Shown here piece after piece: positions 1-7,411 of a stretch of 27,979 bases of DNA (within the stretch, counting starts at the first letter, position 1; each line of letters begins with the position of its first letter). The stretch comes from Acidimicrobiia bacterium (GTDB lineage: Bacteria > Actinomycetota > Acidimicrobiia > Acidimicrobiales > CATQHL01): positions 1 to 27,979 of the forward strand of contig JAGWAK010000001.1 in assembly GCA_021296435.1 (NCBI GenBank), given 5' to 3'. The translations under genes were made by a program, and so were the position numbers. The notes under the pieces were generated by a model, which saw nothing but the letters and a program-made list of their open reading frames with translations, was not told the origin of the DNA and searched no databases.

Positions 1-538
1 TGTCGGTGGGGTCGCCGGGGCAGGACACCTCCCGGACCATCTCGGGATGGCGGCGCATGAGTTGGCGGGCGCCCTCGTCGCCGTCGAGGGGCAGCAGCGG
101 CCACACCGTGGCGTCGAGTTTCACCGGTGGGCGCCGGCGGGAGCCGTAGACGGCGGTGACGACACGCCCGGGCGCCTCGGCGACGCGCCTCCAGGCCTCC
201 CCGCCGGCCAGGGGCTGATCGGCAACGCCCACCACGACGGCCGCGTGACCGTCCATCTCGGCGGTGCGCACACCGGCCTGCAGCGACCAGGCCTGGCCGC
301 GCTGCCACTCGTGGTTCATCACGATGGTCACCTCGGCCGGGAGCAGGCCGCTGAGATCCTCGGCCCCCAACACGACGTACACGGCCGCCAGATCTGCCTC
401 CAGAGCGGCATCGACGGCCCATCGGACGAGGGGTCGTCCCCGGAACTCGACACGCAGCTTGTGGACGGGGCCGGCGAATCGCGAACCCTCGCCGGCGGCG
501 AGCACGAGGCCCGCGGTCCCCCGACCGGCATCAATCAT
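1..538 (-). CDS. MobA/MocA-like molybdenum cofactor nucleotidyltransferase, 3' end cut by window edge
   Basis: About 179 codons are visible; the C-terminus lies beyond the left edge. The N-terminus has the nucleotidyltransferase signature LAAGEGSRF (residues 13-21) with a Lys at 27. The family marks GQAWSLQAG (81-89) and VADQP (105-109) follow. These are the hallmarks of the NTP_transf_3 MobA/MocA group, which transfers CMP or GMP from NTP onto molybdopterin in the cytoplasm. The ATG at 538 is chosen because GGAGG sits 8 bases upstream and translation begins a few residues before the Rossmann-type strand. It is the last visible gene of the CoxS-to-XdhC module, which fits cofactor finishing for a molybdenum hydroxylase. 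CTP versus GTP preference cannot be decided here. The 233-base gap ahead of it is full of repeats, so it may be transcribed separately. Confidence 0.85.
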   Translation of the reverse strand, partial: MIDAGRGTAGLVLAAGEGSRFAGPVHKLRVEFRGRPLVRWAVDAALEADLAAVYVVLGAEDLSGLLPAEVTIVMNHEWQRGQAWSLQAGVRTAEMDGHAAVVVGVADQPLAGGEAWRRVAEAPGRVVTAVYGSRRRPPVKLDATVWPLLPLDGDEGARQLMRRHPEMVREVSCPGDPTD

Positions 539-546
539 GGGATCTG

Positions 547-551
547 CCTCC
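547..551 (-). promoter_or_regulatory. Ribosome binding site of the MobA-like gene
   Basis: GGAGG reads on the minus strand 8 bases before the ATG at 538. It fixes the start of the edge-truncated MobA-like gene. It overlaps the last unit of a 12-bp tandem repeat. Confidence 0.6.
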
Positions 552-609
552 GGCGGGGCGACCGGCGGGATGTCCAGCGGGATGACCGGCAGAATGACCG
601 GCAGGTTGA
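550..609. repeat. Five-unit 12-bp tandem repeat upstream of the MobA-like gene
   Basis: Five consecutive 12-base units share the pattern ccggcgggatga with 1-3 changes each: ccggcggggcga, ccggcgggatgt, ccagcgggatga, ccggcagaatga, ccggcaggttga. The array lies in the 539-771 gap and touches the Shine-Dalgarno sequence of the MobA-like gene. No protein is supported here, although a minus-strand frame would read PAGH repeats. Confidence 0.75.
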
Positions 610-680
610 GAAGCCCGCGGCACCGGGTTCAACGCGTCGAGGCAACAGACCGCTGATCGCGCCCTTACCGACCCGGCCGA

Positions 681-789
681 GTCGCGCCGGCAGCGCGTCT
701 CGGCGATGGATGGGGCCACCGACCCCCGGTAGGTGCCCGGACGGAACACCCCGTCGCGCAGGCGGCGCGTCTCAGCGATGGATGGGGCC
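681..789. repeat. Direct-repeat pair 1 (37 bp, 72-bp period) over the 3' end of the XdhC C-half gene
   Basis: Copies lie at 681-717 and 753-789. Each is 37 bases and they differ at 3 positions. The shared core is gcgatggatggggcc, preceded by gcgcgtctc. The 35-base spacer (718-752) is not repeated. The copy at 753-789 contains the stop codon of the XdhC C-terminal gene (772-774). Each copy can form a small cgcgc/gcgcg stem. There are only two copies and no cas genes, so this is not called a CRISPR array. Confidence 0.8.
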
Positions 790-1569
790 CTCGCTGTCCC
801 GGAGCGACGGCGCCGCCCGGCCGGCACGGACCGCGATGATCTCCGCCACGACCGAAACCGCCGTCTCCTCGGGGGTGCGCCCGCCGATGTCCAGACCGAT
901 CGGTGCCATGAGCCTGGCCAGCCCGTCGGGGTCCACCCCCACCTCGCGGAGACGCTCGACCCGCTTGGCGTGGGTGCGCCGGCTGCCCATCACCCCGATG
1001 TAGCCCACGTCGGTCTGCAGGGCGCGCACCACCGCCGGCACGTCGAACTTGGTGTCGTGGGTGAGGATGCAGACGGCGTCGACAGGCCGCAGCTTGCTGT
1101 CGTAGGCATCGAAGACGTTGTCGGGCCACTCGACCCTGATCTCGTCGGCCATCGGGAAGCGCTTGGGCGTGGCGAACACCTTGCGGGCGTCGCACACCAC
1201 CACCTTGTACCCCAGCACCTTTGCCACCCTCACCAGGGCGGCGGTGAAGTCCACGGCGCCGAAGATCAGCATCCTGGGCTGGGGGGCGAAGGACTCCACG
1301 AACAGGGTGAGGTCCTCCATCCGCTGCTCGCCGCCGGCGCCGTAGTGGCGGACGCAGGTCTGGCCCAGCTCCAGCTCGCCGAGCACGTCGCGGGTCGCCA
1401 CATCGTCGAGTTCGGGGCTGCCGAGGGTTCCGAGCGCCTCCCTCCCGGGGCCCACCAGCAGGCGGGCCCCCTTGCCGACCCCATCGATGATCGTGGCCAG
1501 GGCCACCGGCTCGTCGGCCCGTAGCGCCTCGGCGAGGGCCTCATAGAGCGGCGCTTCGTCGGCAGCCAT
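772..1569 (-). CDS. XdhC-family molybdoenzyme maturation protein, C-terminal Rossmann half (CoxF/CoxI-like)
   Basis: 265 residues. The N-terminal third is a variable XdhC/CoxI segment. From about residue 100 there is an XdhC Rossmann domain: MLIFGAVDFTAAL (100-112), a VVVCDAR strand (124-130), and the strongly conserved YIGVMGSRRT (190-199). Proteins of this family bind molybdenum cofactor, help insert the terminal sulfido ligand, and deliver the cofactor to xanthine dehydrogenase/CO dehydrogenase-type enzymes. The start is 6 bases after the stop of the XdhC N-half gene, so the two are almost certainly co-translated and act as the two halves of a normal XdhC. The stop codon lies inside one copy of a direct repeat (753-789). 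Confidence 0.88.
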   Translation of the reverse strand: MAADEAPLYEALAEALRADEPVALATIIDGVGKGARLLVGPGREALGTLGSPELDDVATRDVLGELELGQTCVRHYGAGGEQRMEDLTLFVESFAPQPRMLIFGAVDFTAALVRVAKVLGYKVVVCDARKVFATPKRFPMADEIRVEWPDNVFDAYDSKLRPVDAVCILTHDTKFDVPAVVRALQTDVGYIGVMGSRRTHAKRVERLREVGVDPDGLARLMAPIGLDIGGRTPEETAVSVVAEIIAVRAGRAAPSLRDSEGPIHR

Positions 1570-1575
1570 GCCGTC

Positions 1576-1890
1576 CTACCAGTCCAGCGGCTCGACGAAG
1601 AGGTGGATCGTGCCGCCGCAGGTGAGGCCCACGGCGAACGCCTCGTCGTCGCTGTAGCCGAAGCTCACCATGCGCCGGTCACCGGCCTCGAGCACCTCCA
1701 GCGCCTCGGCCACCACCGCGCCCTCCACGCAACCGCCCGACACCGAGCCCGACACCTCGCCGTGCTCGTTGACGGCCATGGCCGCGCCGGGATCACGGGG
1801 ACCCGACCCATCCAGATCGGTCACACGGGCCACGGCGACCCGCAGGCCCGCCGCCCGCCACCGGTCGATGTCGTCCAGCAACTCCTGCAT
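1576..1890 (-). CDS. XdhC/CoxI N-terminal domain protein
   Basis: 104 residues, a free-standing XdhC/CoxI N-terminal domain. Diagnostic segments are SGSVSGGCVEG (47-57) and LTCGGTIHLFVEPL (89-102), whose cysteines (54 and 91) are typical of the family. Partner of the following gene, which supplies the Rossmann half. In many bacteria both halves form one protein of about 300-380 residues. The start at 1890 is preferred over an upstream ATG at 1992 because a strong GGGAGGAGG lies a few bases before it and the conserved domain begins here. The 201-base gap upstream separates it from the CoxE-like gene and holds a direct-repeat pair. Likely role: molybdenum cofactor sulfuration or insertion for the CoxS/CoxM enzyme. 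Confidence 0.87.
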   Translation of the reverse strand: MQELLDDIDRWRAAGLRVAVARVTDLDGSGPRDPGAAMAVNEHGEVSGSVSGGCVEGAVVAEALEVLEAGDRRMVSFGYSDDEAFAVGLTCGGTIHLFVEPLDW

Positions 1891-1895
1891 CGATA

Positions 1896-1904
1896 CCTCC
1901 TCCC
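1896..1904 (-). promoter_or_regulatory. Strong ribosome binding site of the XdhC N-half gene
   Basis: GGGAGGAGG reads on the minus strand, ending 5 bases before the ATG at 1890. It decides the start against a longer open frame that extends to 1992 without family similarity. Confidence 0.7.
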
Positions 1905-1988
1905 GGTAACGGGTGCAGCGTACGCCCGTCCGGCGCCATGCGACAGCCTCGGGCGGACCGGGGCCGGGAGCGCCGGAGCCGCCGAGCG

Positions 1989-2104
1989 GCACGAACGCGA
2001 CCCGGGAACCCCTTCAGGCGGCGACCCTGGGGTCTACCCAGTCGGTATGGCGGATGCTCTGGCGCACGAACGCGGCCCGGGAACCCCCCAATCAGGCGGC
2101 GACC
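1989..2104. repeat. Direct-repeat pair 2 (38-41 bp, 75-bp period) over the 3' end of the CoxE-like gene
   Basis: Copies lie at 1989-2026 and 2064-2104. Both start gcacgaacgcg, contain cccgggaacccc, and end tcaggcggcgacc. They differ by one substitution in the first half and a short indel region (cttc versus ccccaatc). The spacer 2027-2063 is unrelated and can form a ctggg/cccag stem. The right copy contains the CoxE stop codon (2092-2094), and the left copy preserves the same VAA-stop sense. The sequence is unrelated to pair 1 at 681-789, but the layout is the same. Confidence 0.8.
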
Positions 2105-3231
2105 GTGCTGGCCAGTTCCTCCAGCGATGCCAGCGAGTGGCCCTCCACGAACTCGTCCACGAACGGCAGCGCTGCCGCCATCCCCTGGGCGAGGGGGGCA
2201 TAGCCGGGCGTGGACTTGAGCGGGTTGACCCAGATGATCTTGTGCGCCACCCGGCCGAGGCGACCCATGCTCTCGGCCATGGCCGCCGGCTCCCCCCGAT
2301 CCCAACCGTCGGAGAGGATCACGACGACAGCGCCCCGGGCCATTCCCCGCACCCCCCAGAGGTCGCAGAAGACGCCGATCGACTCGCCCAGGCGGGTGCC
2401 GCCGGACCAGTCCTCGACCGCGCCGGCGGCACGGTCGAAGGCCGAGTCGGGGTCGTGGGTCGAGAGCTCGCGGGTGAGGCGGGTGAGGCGGGTTCCCAGA
2501 GCGAACGCCTCCACCCGGCGGCGAGCGACCACCGCGGCGTGCACGAAGCGCAGCAGCGCCCGGGCGTAGGACTCCATCGATCCGCTCACGTCGAGCAGCA
2601 ACACCAGACGCCGGGGCTGCTCGCCGGGTTGGCGGAACGACCGGGTGATCGGCTCCCCGCCGGCCTGCAGCGCCCGCCGCACGGTGCGGCGCAGGTCGGG
2701 CCGGCCCCGCGGCACCCGCACCGGCTGCAGCCGCCGTGACCGGCGCATCACGCCGCCGAGCCTCAGCTGGCTCATCAGTTGGGCCAGTTCGGCGAGCTCG
2801 TCGGCGGTGCAGTCGGCGAAGTCCTTCTCCCGCAGCAGTTCGTAGGGGCTGTAGCGAACGGCGATGGTGTCCGAGTCGTCCTCGCCGTCGCCGTCGGGGC
2901 CGTCCCCCTCGAGGTCGTCGAAGGCGAGCGTGACCTCCGCCGCCGGCGGCGGCGGGAGCAGGCTCTGCGGGTCGATTCCCTCCCAGAAGCGGGTGAACAC
3001 CACGTCGTAGGTGTCGAAGTCCTCCGGCCGGTGCACCAGCGTGGCGCGACCGCACCAGTACACCTTGGCCCTGGTGTCCACCCCCACACTGCCCAGCGCC
3101 GCCATGAAGGTGATCATCGAACCCACCGGAATTTCCAGCTCCGCCTCGCGCAGCGCAGCGCCGAAGCGAGCCGCCAGAGCGCACATGTTCTCGGCCCGCG
3201 CGGCCGCAACGAGAGGTGGGCCGTCGGTCAC
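2092..3231 (-). CDS. coxE: CoxE-like VWA domain protein
   Basis: 379 residues. The N-terminal half is helical with an acidic, Asp/Glu/Gly-rich stretch around 105-121. The C-terminal half is a von Willebrand A domain with an intact MIDAS start, DVSGSM (214-219), and ILSDGWDRG near residue 307. CoxE-type VWA proteins work with a MoxR ATPase (the next gene upstream) in post-translational assembly of the molybdenum-copper site of CO dehydrogenase or related hydroxylases. The GTG at 3231 is used. An ATG at residue 16 is a possible alternative because no strong Shine-Dalgarno is seen. It follows the MoxR gene after 57 bases. Its stop codon lies inside a direct repeat. Confidence 0.88.
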   Translation of the reverse strand: MTDGPPLVAAARAENMCALAARFGAALREAELEIPVGSMITFMAALGSVGVDTRAKVYWCGRATLVHRPEDFDTYDVVFTRFWEGIDPQSLLPPPPAAEVTLAFDDLEGDGPDGDGEDDSDTIAVRYSPYELLREKDFADCTADELAELAQLMSQLRLGGVMRRSRRLQPVRVPRGRPDLRRTVRRALQAGGEPITRSFRQPGEQPRRLVLLLDVSGSMESYARALLRFVHAAVVARRRVEAFALGTRLTRLTRELSTHDPDSAFDRAAGAVEDWSGGTRLGESIGVFCDLWGVRGMARGAVVVILSDGWDRGEPAAMAESMGRLGRVAHKIIWVNPLKSTPGYAPLAQGMAAALPFVDEFVEGHSLASLEELASTVAA

Positions 3232-3288
3232 AGTCGTAGATCCACCGACCTCGGCGGGCGAGGCGGCAACTCGCCGGGGGCCACGCCG

Positions 3289-4197
3289 CTAGCGGCTCGT
3301 GGCCTCGGCAATGATCCTGTCGAGGCCGAACTCCTGGACCCGCCCCTGATCCTCCCGGTACTTGAGCACGGCCCCCAGGGTGACCTCGGCGCTGGCTGCG
3401 TCCAAGCCATCCACGCCGAGACGCACCAGTGCCATAGACCAGTCGATGCTTTCGGCCACGCCGGGCGGCTTGTAGAGGCCGATGTCGCGGAACCTGGCGA
3501 CAGCGGCGGCGACCTGGCGGGCCAGCGCCGGCGCGACACCGTTGGTGCGCAGCGAGATGATCGCCACCTCGCGTTCGAAGTCGGGGTGCTCCACCCAGTG
3601 GTAGAGGCAGCGGCGCTTCAGGGCGTCGTGGACGTCGCGGGTGCGGTTGGAGGTGACCACCACGATCGGCGGCTCGGCGGCACCGAAGGTCCCCAACTCG
3701 GGCACCGTGATCGACCAGTCCGACAGGACCTCCAGCAGGAAGGCTTCGAACTCGTCGTCGGATCGGTCCACCTCGTCGATCAGCAGGACCGGCGGCGCCG
3801 GGTCGTCGTGGGAGATGGCGTCCAGCAGCGGCCGCTTCACCAGGAAGCGTTCGGAGTACAGGGAGTCCTCCAGCGCGGCCGCATCGGCGCCGGACGCCCC
3901 GCCGGTGGCTTCAGCCGTGCGCAGGTGCAGCAACTGGCGCGAGTAGTCCCATTCGTAGACGGCCTGGGACACGTCGATGCCCTCGTAGCACTGCAGGCGG
4001 ATGAGGCGGCTGCCCAGCCAAGCCGCCAGCGTCTTGGCCACCTCGGTCTTTCCGACCCCGGCCTCACCCTCCAGCAGCAGCGGCCGCTGCAGCGAGAGCC
4101 CCAGGAAGATCGCTGTGGCGAGCCCCTCCGACGGCAGGTAGTCGTTGGCGCGGAGGCCGTCGGCGACCTCGGTCACCGACCCGGGGCCCACTCCCAC
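3289..4197 (-). CDS. coxD: CoxD-like MoxR-family AAA+ ATPase
   Basis: 302 residues, the usual length for MoxR ATPases. Walker A is GEAGVGKT (44-51) and Walker B is VLLIDEVDR (137-145). A sensor 1/arginine segment follows with TSNRTRDVHDALKRRCLY. CoxD-type ATPases act as chaperones with a VWA partner to mature the active site of the hydroxylase. The GTG start is 6 bases after the CoxM stop, so it belongs to the same transcript as the enzyme subunits. Which exact MoxR subfamily it is rests mainly on gene context: CoxM before it and CoxE after it. Confidence 0.88.
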   Translation of the reverse strand: MGVGPGSVTEVADGLRANDYLPSEGLATAIFLGLSLQRPLLLEGEAGVGKTEVAKTLAAWLGSRLIRLQCYEGIDVSQAVYEWDYSRQLLHLRTAEATGGASGADAAALEDSLYSERFLVKRPLLDAISHDDPAPPVLLIDEVDRSDDEFEAFLLEVLSDWSITVPELGTFGAAEPPIVVVTSNRTRDVHDALKRRCLYHWVEHPDFEREVAIISLRTNGVAPALARQVAAAVARFRDIGLYKPPGVAESIDWSMALVRLGVDGLDAASAEVTLGAVLKYREDQGRVQEFGLDRIIAEATSR

Positions 4198-4203
4198 GGG
4201 TCG

Positions 4204-5027
4204 CTACAACCCGGCGGTTTCGAGTGCCCGTCGCGTCAGGACCCGGGCCAGGTGCTGGCGGTACTCGACGCTGGCGTTGAGGTCCTCGGTGGGATCGCAG
4301 CCCTCGGCGGCCAACTCTGCGGCCACCGCAGCCGAAGCCCCGCCCGCCGCGGCGCTCTCGACGGCGGCGGCCCGAACGGGCGTCGAGTGCATGTTCACCA
4401 GTCCCACGCCGACCTCCCCGCCGGCACGCACGACCGCGGACACCCCCACGATCGCCCAGTCCTGAGCACGGCGGTTGAACTTCTCGAAACCCCAGCGGGC
4501 GCCGTCGGCGGCGGGGATGCGCACCTCGGTCAGCATCTCGTCGTCGGCCAGCGCCGTCTCCAGGAAGCCGCTGAAGAAGTCGTCGACGGAGATCTCCCTG
4601 CTGCCCTGCGGGCCGGTGGCCACGAGGGTTGCGCCGAGCGCGATGAGTGCCGAGGGAATGTCCGAAGCCGGATCGCCGTGGGCAACCGCCCCGCCGAGCG
4701 TCCCCCGGTGGCGAACCTGCGGGTCGCCGACGTGCGAGGTGACCTCGCCGAGCAGGCCTGCCCGGGCGGCAACCAGGTCGCTGGTCTCGACGTCGCGGTG
4801 GCGCGTCAGCGCCCCGATCGCCACATGGTCGCCCCCGTCACGGATGTACGACAGTCCCTCAAGACGCCCGATGTCCACGACGACCGCCGGGCGTGCCAGG
4901 CGGAACCGCATGAGGGGGATCAGCGAGTGCCCTCCGGCCAGGAGCTTCGCCTCGTCGCCGTGCTCGGCGAGGGCGGCAATTGCCTCCTCCGCGGAGCCGG
5001 CTCGGACGTAGTCGAACGCTGCAGGAA

Positions 5028-5031
<4 letters not shown>
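4204..5031 (-). CDS. coxM: Molybdenum hydroxylase FAD-binding (medium) subunit, CoxM-like
   Basis: 275 residues, a full-length medium subunit. The two FAD-binding signatures of the family are AGGHS (32-36) and TLGG (111-114), followed by a C-terminal CO dehydrogenase flavoprotein domain. It passes electrons from the 2Fe-2S subunit to FAD and on to the respiratory chain or quinone. The GTG start overlaps the coxS stop by 4 bases (GTGA). A near-perfect AGGAGGTGA (5035-5043) lies in the coxS end, which indicates translational coupling. In classic operons the large catalytic subunit sits next to M and S; here it is absent and the next gene is CoxD-like. Substrate (CO or another) cannot be told without the large subunit. 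Confidence 0.9.
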
Positions 5032-5492
<461 letters not shown>

Positions 5493-5497
5493 CTATG

Positions 5498-5503
5498 CCT
5501 CCC
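5498..5503 (-). promoter_or_regulatory. Ribosome binding site of coxS
   Basis: GGGAGG on the minus strand, five bases before the GTG at 5492. The same GGAGG-CATAG arrangement precedes the Rpf-like gene. Confidence 0.65.
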
Positions 5504-5558
5504 TGTGGCCGGAACCGACCTGGCGAACGATCGACTCGCCGCTCACCGGGCGAACACA

Positions 5559-5572
5559 GTAGCGCACGCTAC
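5559..5572. promoter_or_regulatory. Palindrome in the coxS upstream region, possible operator/promoter
   Basis: gtagcgcacgctac is a perfect 6-2-6 inverted repeat about 67-80 bases upstream of coxS. On the minus strand TACTGT, a possible -10 element, overlaps its downstream arm; no clear -35 is seen. Its position between the ftsB-side hairpin and coxS suggests control of the cox operon by a dimeric regulator. This is inference only. Confidence 0.35.
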
Positions 5573-5599
5573 CGGGCACTCCCAGCGCTCGCATTGTCG

Positions 5600-5624
5600 C
5601 GCGCCGGCGGCGGCGACCGGCGCG
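5600..5624 (-). terminator. GC-rich hairpin downstream of the ftsB-like gene
   Basis: cgcgccgg (5600-5607) and ccggcgcg (5617-5624) form a perfect 8-bp stem with a 9-base loop. It begins 8 bases after the FtsB stop on the minus strand. There is no T-tract, which is common for high-GC terminators. It would separate the eno-ftsB transcript from the cox operon. Confidence 0.45.
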
Positions 5625-5632
5625 GTGCCGAA

Positions 5633-5947
5633 TCAGCCCGAGCCGATGACGGCCGCCGGCAGGTCGATGGCGTACGCCTCCTCACCGGGATAGATCAGAC
5701 CGAGGTCCCGCCGCGCGATGCGCTCGATCTCGGCGTCGGTCTGCAACAGTTCGATGTCGGCCTGCAGCGCCGCGTTGGACGCCTGCACCTCGGCCAGCCG
5801 GGCCTCCATGTGGGCGATCTCGTCGCGCTGGTCGAGCCAGTTCCGCACCGGGTTCACGCCCCAGGTCCAGGTGGTGGCGAGCACCACGGCGCTGAGAGAC
5901 ACGATGATCAGCACCCGCACGAGACGCCGAGCAGCCGGCGGGTTCAT
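5633..5947 (-). CDS. FtsB/DivIC-type septum formation initiator
   Basis: 104 residues. One membrane span lies at about residues 10-30. A coiled coil (about 36-72, rich in Glu, Ala, Leu and Gln) follows, and then the DivIC C-terminal segment RRDLGLIYPGEEAY. This is the architecture of FtsB/DivIC bitopic division proteins, which act with FtsL and FtsQ in septal cell-wall synthesis. The ATG overlaps the eno stop by 4 bases. An eno followed by an FtsB/DivIC gene is a very common arrangement. It is the last gene before a GC-rich hairpin. Confidence 0.88.
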   Translation of the reverse strand: MNPPAARRLVRVLIIVSLSAVVLATTWTWGVNPVRNWLDQRDEIAHMEARLAEVQASNAALQADIELLQTDAEIERIARRDLGLIYPGEEAYAIDLPAAVIGSG

Positions 5948-7236
5948 CGTGAGGCTCCTCTGGACCCTGATCCGCCGGCGCCGGATCCGTAGACGGCGGC
6001 GTGGGCAAGCTCCTCCTCGATGCGCAGCAGGCGGTTGTACTTGGCGGTGCGATCGCTGCGGGCGGGCGCGCCGGCCTTGATGCGCCCCGTCCCGGCGCCC
6101 ACCGCCAGGTCGGCGATGGTGGTGTCCTCGGTCTCACCGGAGCGATGCGACACAACCGCTCCGTATCCCGCCGCCTGCGCCGCATCGATGGCGTCGAGGG
6201 TCTCGGTGAGCGTGCCCACCTGGTTCACCTTGATGAGAATGGAGTTGGCGACTCCGGAGGCGACGCCCCTCTGCAGGAGGTCGACCCGGGTCACGAACAG
6301 GTCGTCGCCCACCAGCGCCAGACGGTCGCCCAGCGCCTCGGTGAGCATCGCCCAGCCCTCCCAATCGTCCTCGGCCATGCCGTCCTCGATCGAGCAGATC
6401 GGGAAGCTGCCCGCCAGATGTGCCAGGTAGTCGACCATCTGGGCGCGGTCCAGGCTTCGCCCCTCGCCCGCCAGGCGGTACTCCCCGGCCTCGACGAACT
6501 CGCTGGCCGCCACGTCCAAGGCCAGCGCAACGTCGTCCCCCGGGCGCAACCCGGCCTCCTCGACGGCGCCCAGCAGCAACTCCAGAGCCGTCTCGTTAGT
6601 GGGGACGTCGGGAGCGAAGCCCCCCTCGTCGCCGACCGCGGTGGACAGCCCGACCGCCGACAGCTGACCGCGCAGGGTGTGGTAGATCTCCGTCCCCCAC
6701 CGCAGTCCCTCGCTGAACGACCCCGCCCCGAGCGGCACGACCATGAATTCCTGCAGGTCCAGGTTGTTGTCGGCGTGTGCGCCGCCGTTGAGAAGGTTCA
6801 TGAGCGGCACCGGGAGCGTGGTGGCACCGTCGCCGCCGATCCGCCGGTACAGCGGGATGTCGCGGCCGGCGGCGTCGGCCGCAGCCGTCGCCAGCGAGAC
6901 GCCGAGAAGGGCGTTGGCGCCGAGGCGGGACTTGCCGGGCGTCCCGTCCAGTTCGATCAGCGTTCGATCCAGGACCCGCTGGTCGGTCGAGTCGAGTCCC
7001 CGCACGGCCGCGGCGATCTCGCCGTTGACGGCGGCGACCGCCTGACGTACTCCCTTGCCCCCGTAGCGCGAGTCGCCATCGCGGCGTTCGAGGGCCTCGA
7101 GGCTGCCGGTGGAGGCGCCGGAGGGGACGGCGGCACGCCCGCGTGCCCCGCACGCCAGCGCCACCTCCGCCTCAACGGTGGGGTTGCCGCGCGAGTCAAG
7201 GATCTCCCGTCCCGCGACGTGGACTATTGCGCTCAT
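5944..7236 (-). CDS. eno: Enolase
   Basis: 430 residues, full length. Interconverts 2-phosphoglycerate and phosphoenolpyruvate in glycolysis. Catalytic and metal residues are all present: Glu163 (LQEFM), Glu204 (GDEGGFAPD), Lys336 (ILIKVNQ), Lys387 (RIKAGAPARSDR), and metal ligands Asp241, Glu284 and Asp311. The open frame continues far upstream to 7839, but the enolase family begins at the ATG at 7236 (MSAIVHV, then GREILDSRGNPTVE). A GAGG lies 8 bases before it. The C-terminal tail is Gly/Ser/Ala-rich. The 175-base gap upstream probably holds its promoter. Confidence 0.97.
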   Translation of the reverse strand: MSAIVHVAGREILDSRGNPTVEAEVALACGARGRAAVPSGASTGSLEALERRDGDSRYGGKGVRQAVAAVNGEIAAAVRGLDSTDQRVLDRTLIELDGTPGKSRLGANALLGVSLATAAADAAGRDIPLYRRIGGDGATTLPVPLMNLLNGGAHADNNLDLQEFMVVPLGAGSFSEGLRWGTEIYHTLRGQLSAVGLSTAVGDEGGFAPDVPTNETALELLLGAVEEAGLRPGDDVALALDVAASEFVEAGEYRLAGEGRSLDRAQMVDYLAHLAGSFPICSIEDGMAEDDWEGWAMLTEALGDRLALVGDDLFVTRVDLLQRGVASGVANSILIKVNQVGTLTETLDAIDAAQAAGYGAVVSHRSGETEDTTIADLAVGAGTGRIKAGAPARSDRTAKYNRLLRIEEELAHAAVYGSGAGGSGSRGASR

Positions 7237-7275
7237 TCGATGCGCCTCGTCTGCCCAATCTGTTCCCGACGACGT

Positions 7276-7301
7276 TGTTCCTGTTGGAAATGGGGAACAG
7301 G
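7276..7301. promoter_or_regulatory. Dyad element upstream of eno
   Basis: TGTTCC (7276-7281) and GGAACA (7294-7299) are inverted copies with a 12-base spacer. The overlapping pair CCTGTT/AACAGG (7280-7285, 7296-7301) is also inverted. They lie 40-65 bases before the eno start in a locally AT-richer stretch and could be an operator. Confidence 0.35.
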
Positions 7302-7351
7302 TGACAAAAGTTACACGTGTTGTGAGGCGTTGAAAAGAGGGGAGACGGGAT

Positions 7352-7360
7352 TTATCCACA
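7352..7360 (+). promoter_or_regulatory. Perfect consensus DnaA-box sequence in the mazG-eno gap
   Basis: TTATCCACA matches the classical DnaA box exactly. It lies in the 7237-7411 gap between mazG and eno, about 115-125 bases upstream of eno. It is a single site without dnaA or dnaN nearby, so it is not an origin. It may titrate DnaA, regulate eno, or be chance. Confidence 0.4.
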
Positions 7361-7411
7361 GAATCCACCACGGGGTGCCGCGACGCACGGCCACGGCGGC
7401 GCTGCAGGTGC

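Noticed and set aside
681..2104. Mini CRISPR arrays
   Set aside because: Only two copies each, different repeat sequences, location over stop codons, and no cas genes in the window. The RecB/Cas4-like nuclease is 20 kb away next to mutM.
7237..7411. Replication origin
   Set aside because: Only one DnaA box and no dnaA, dnaN, recF or AT-rich repeat cluster nearby.
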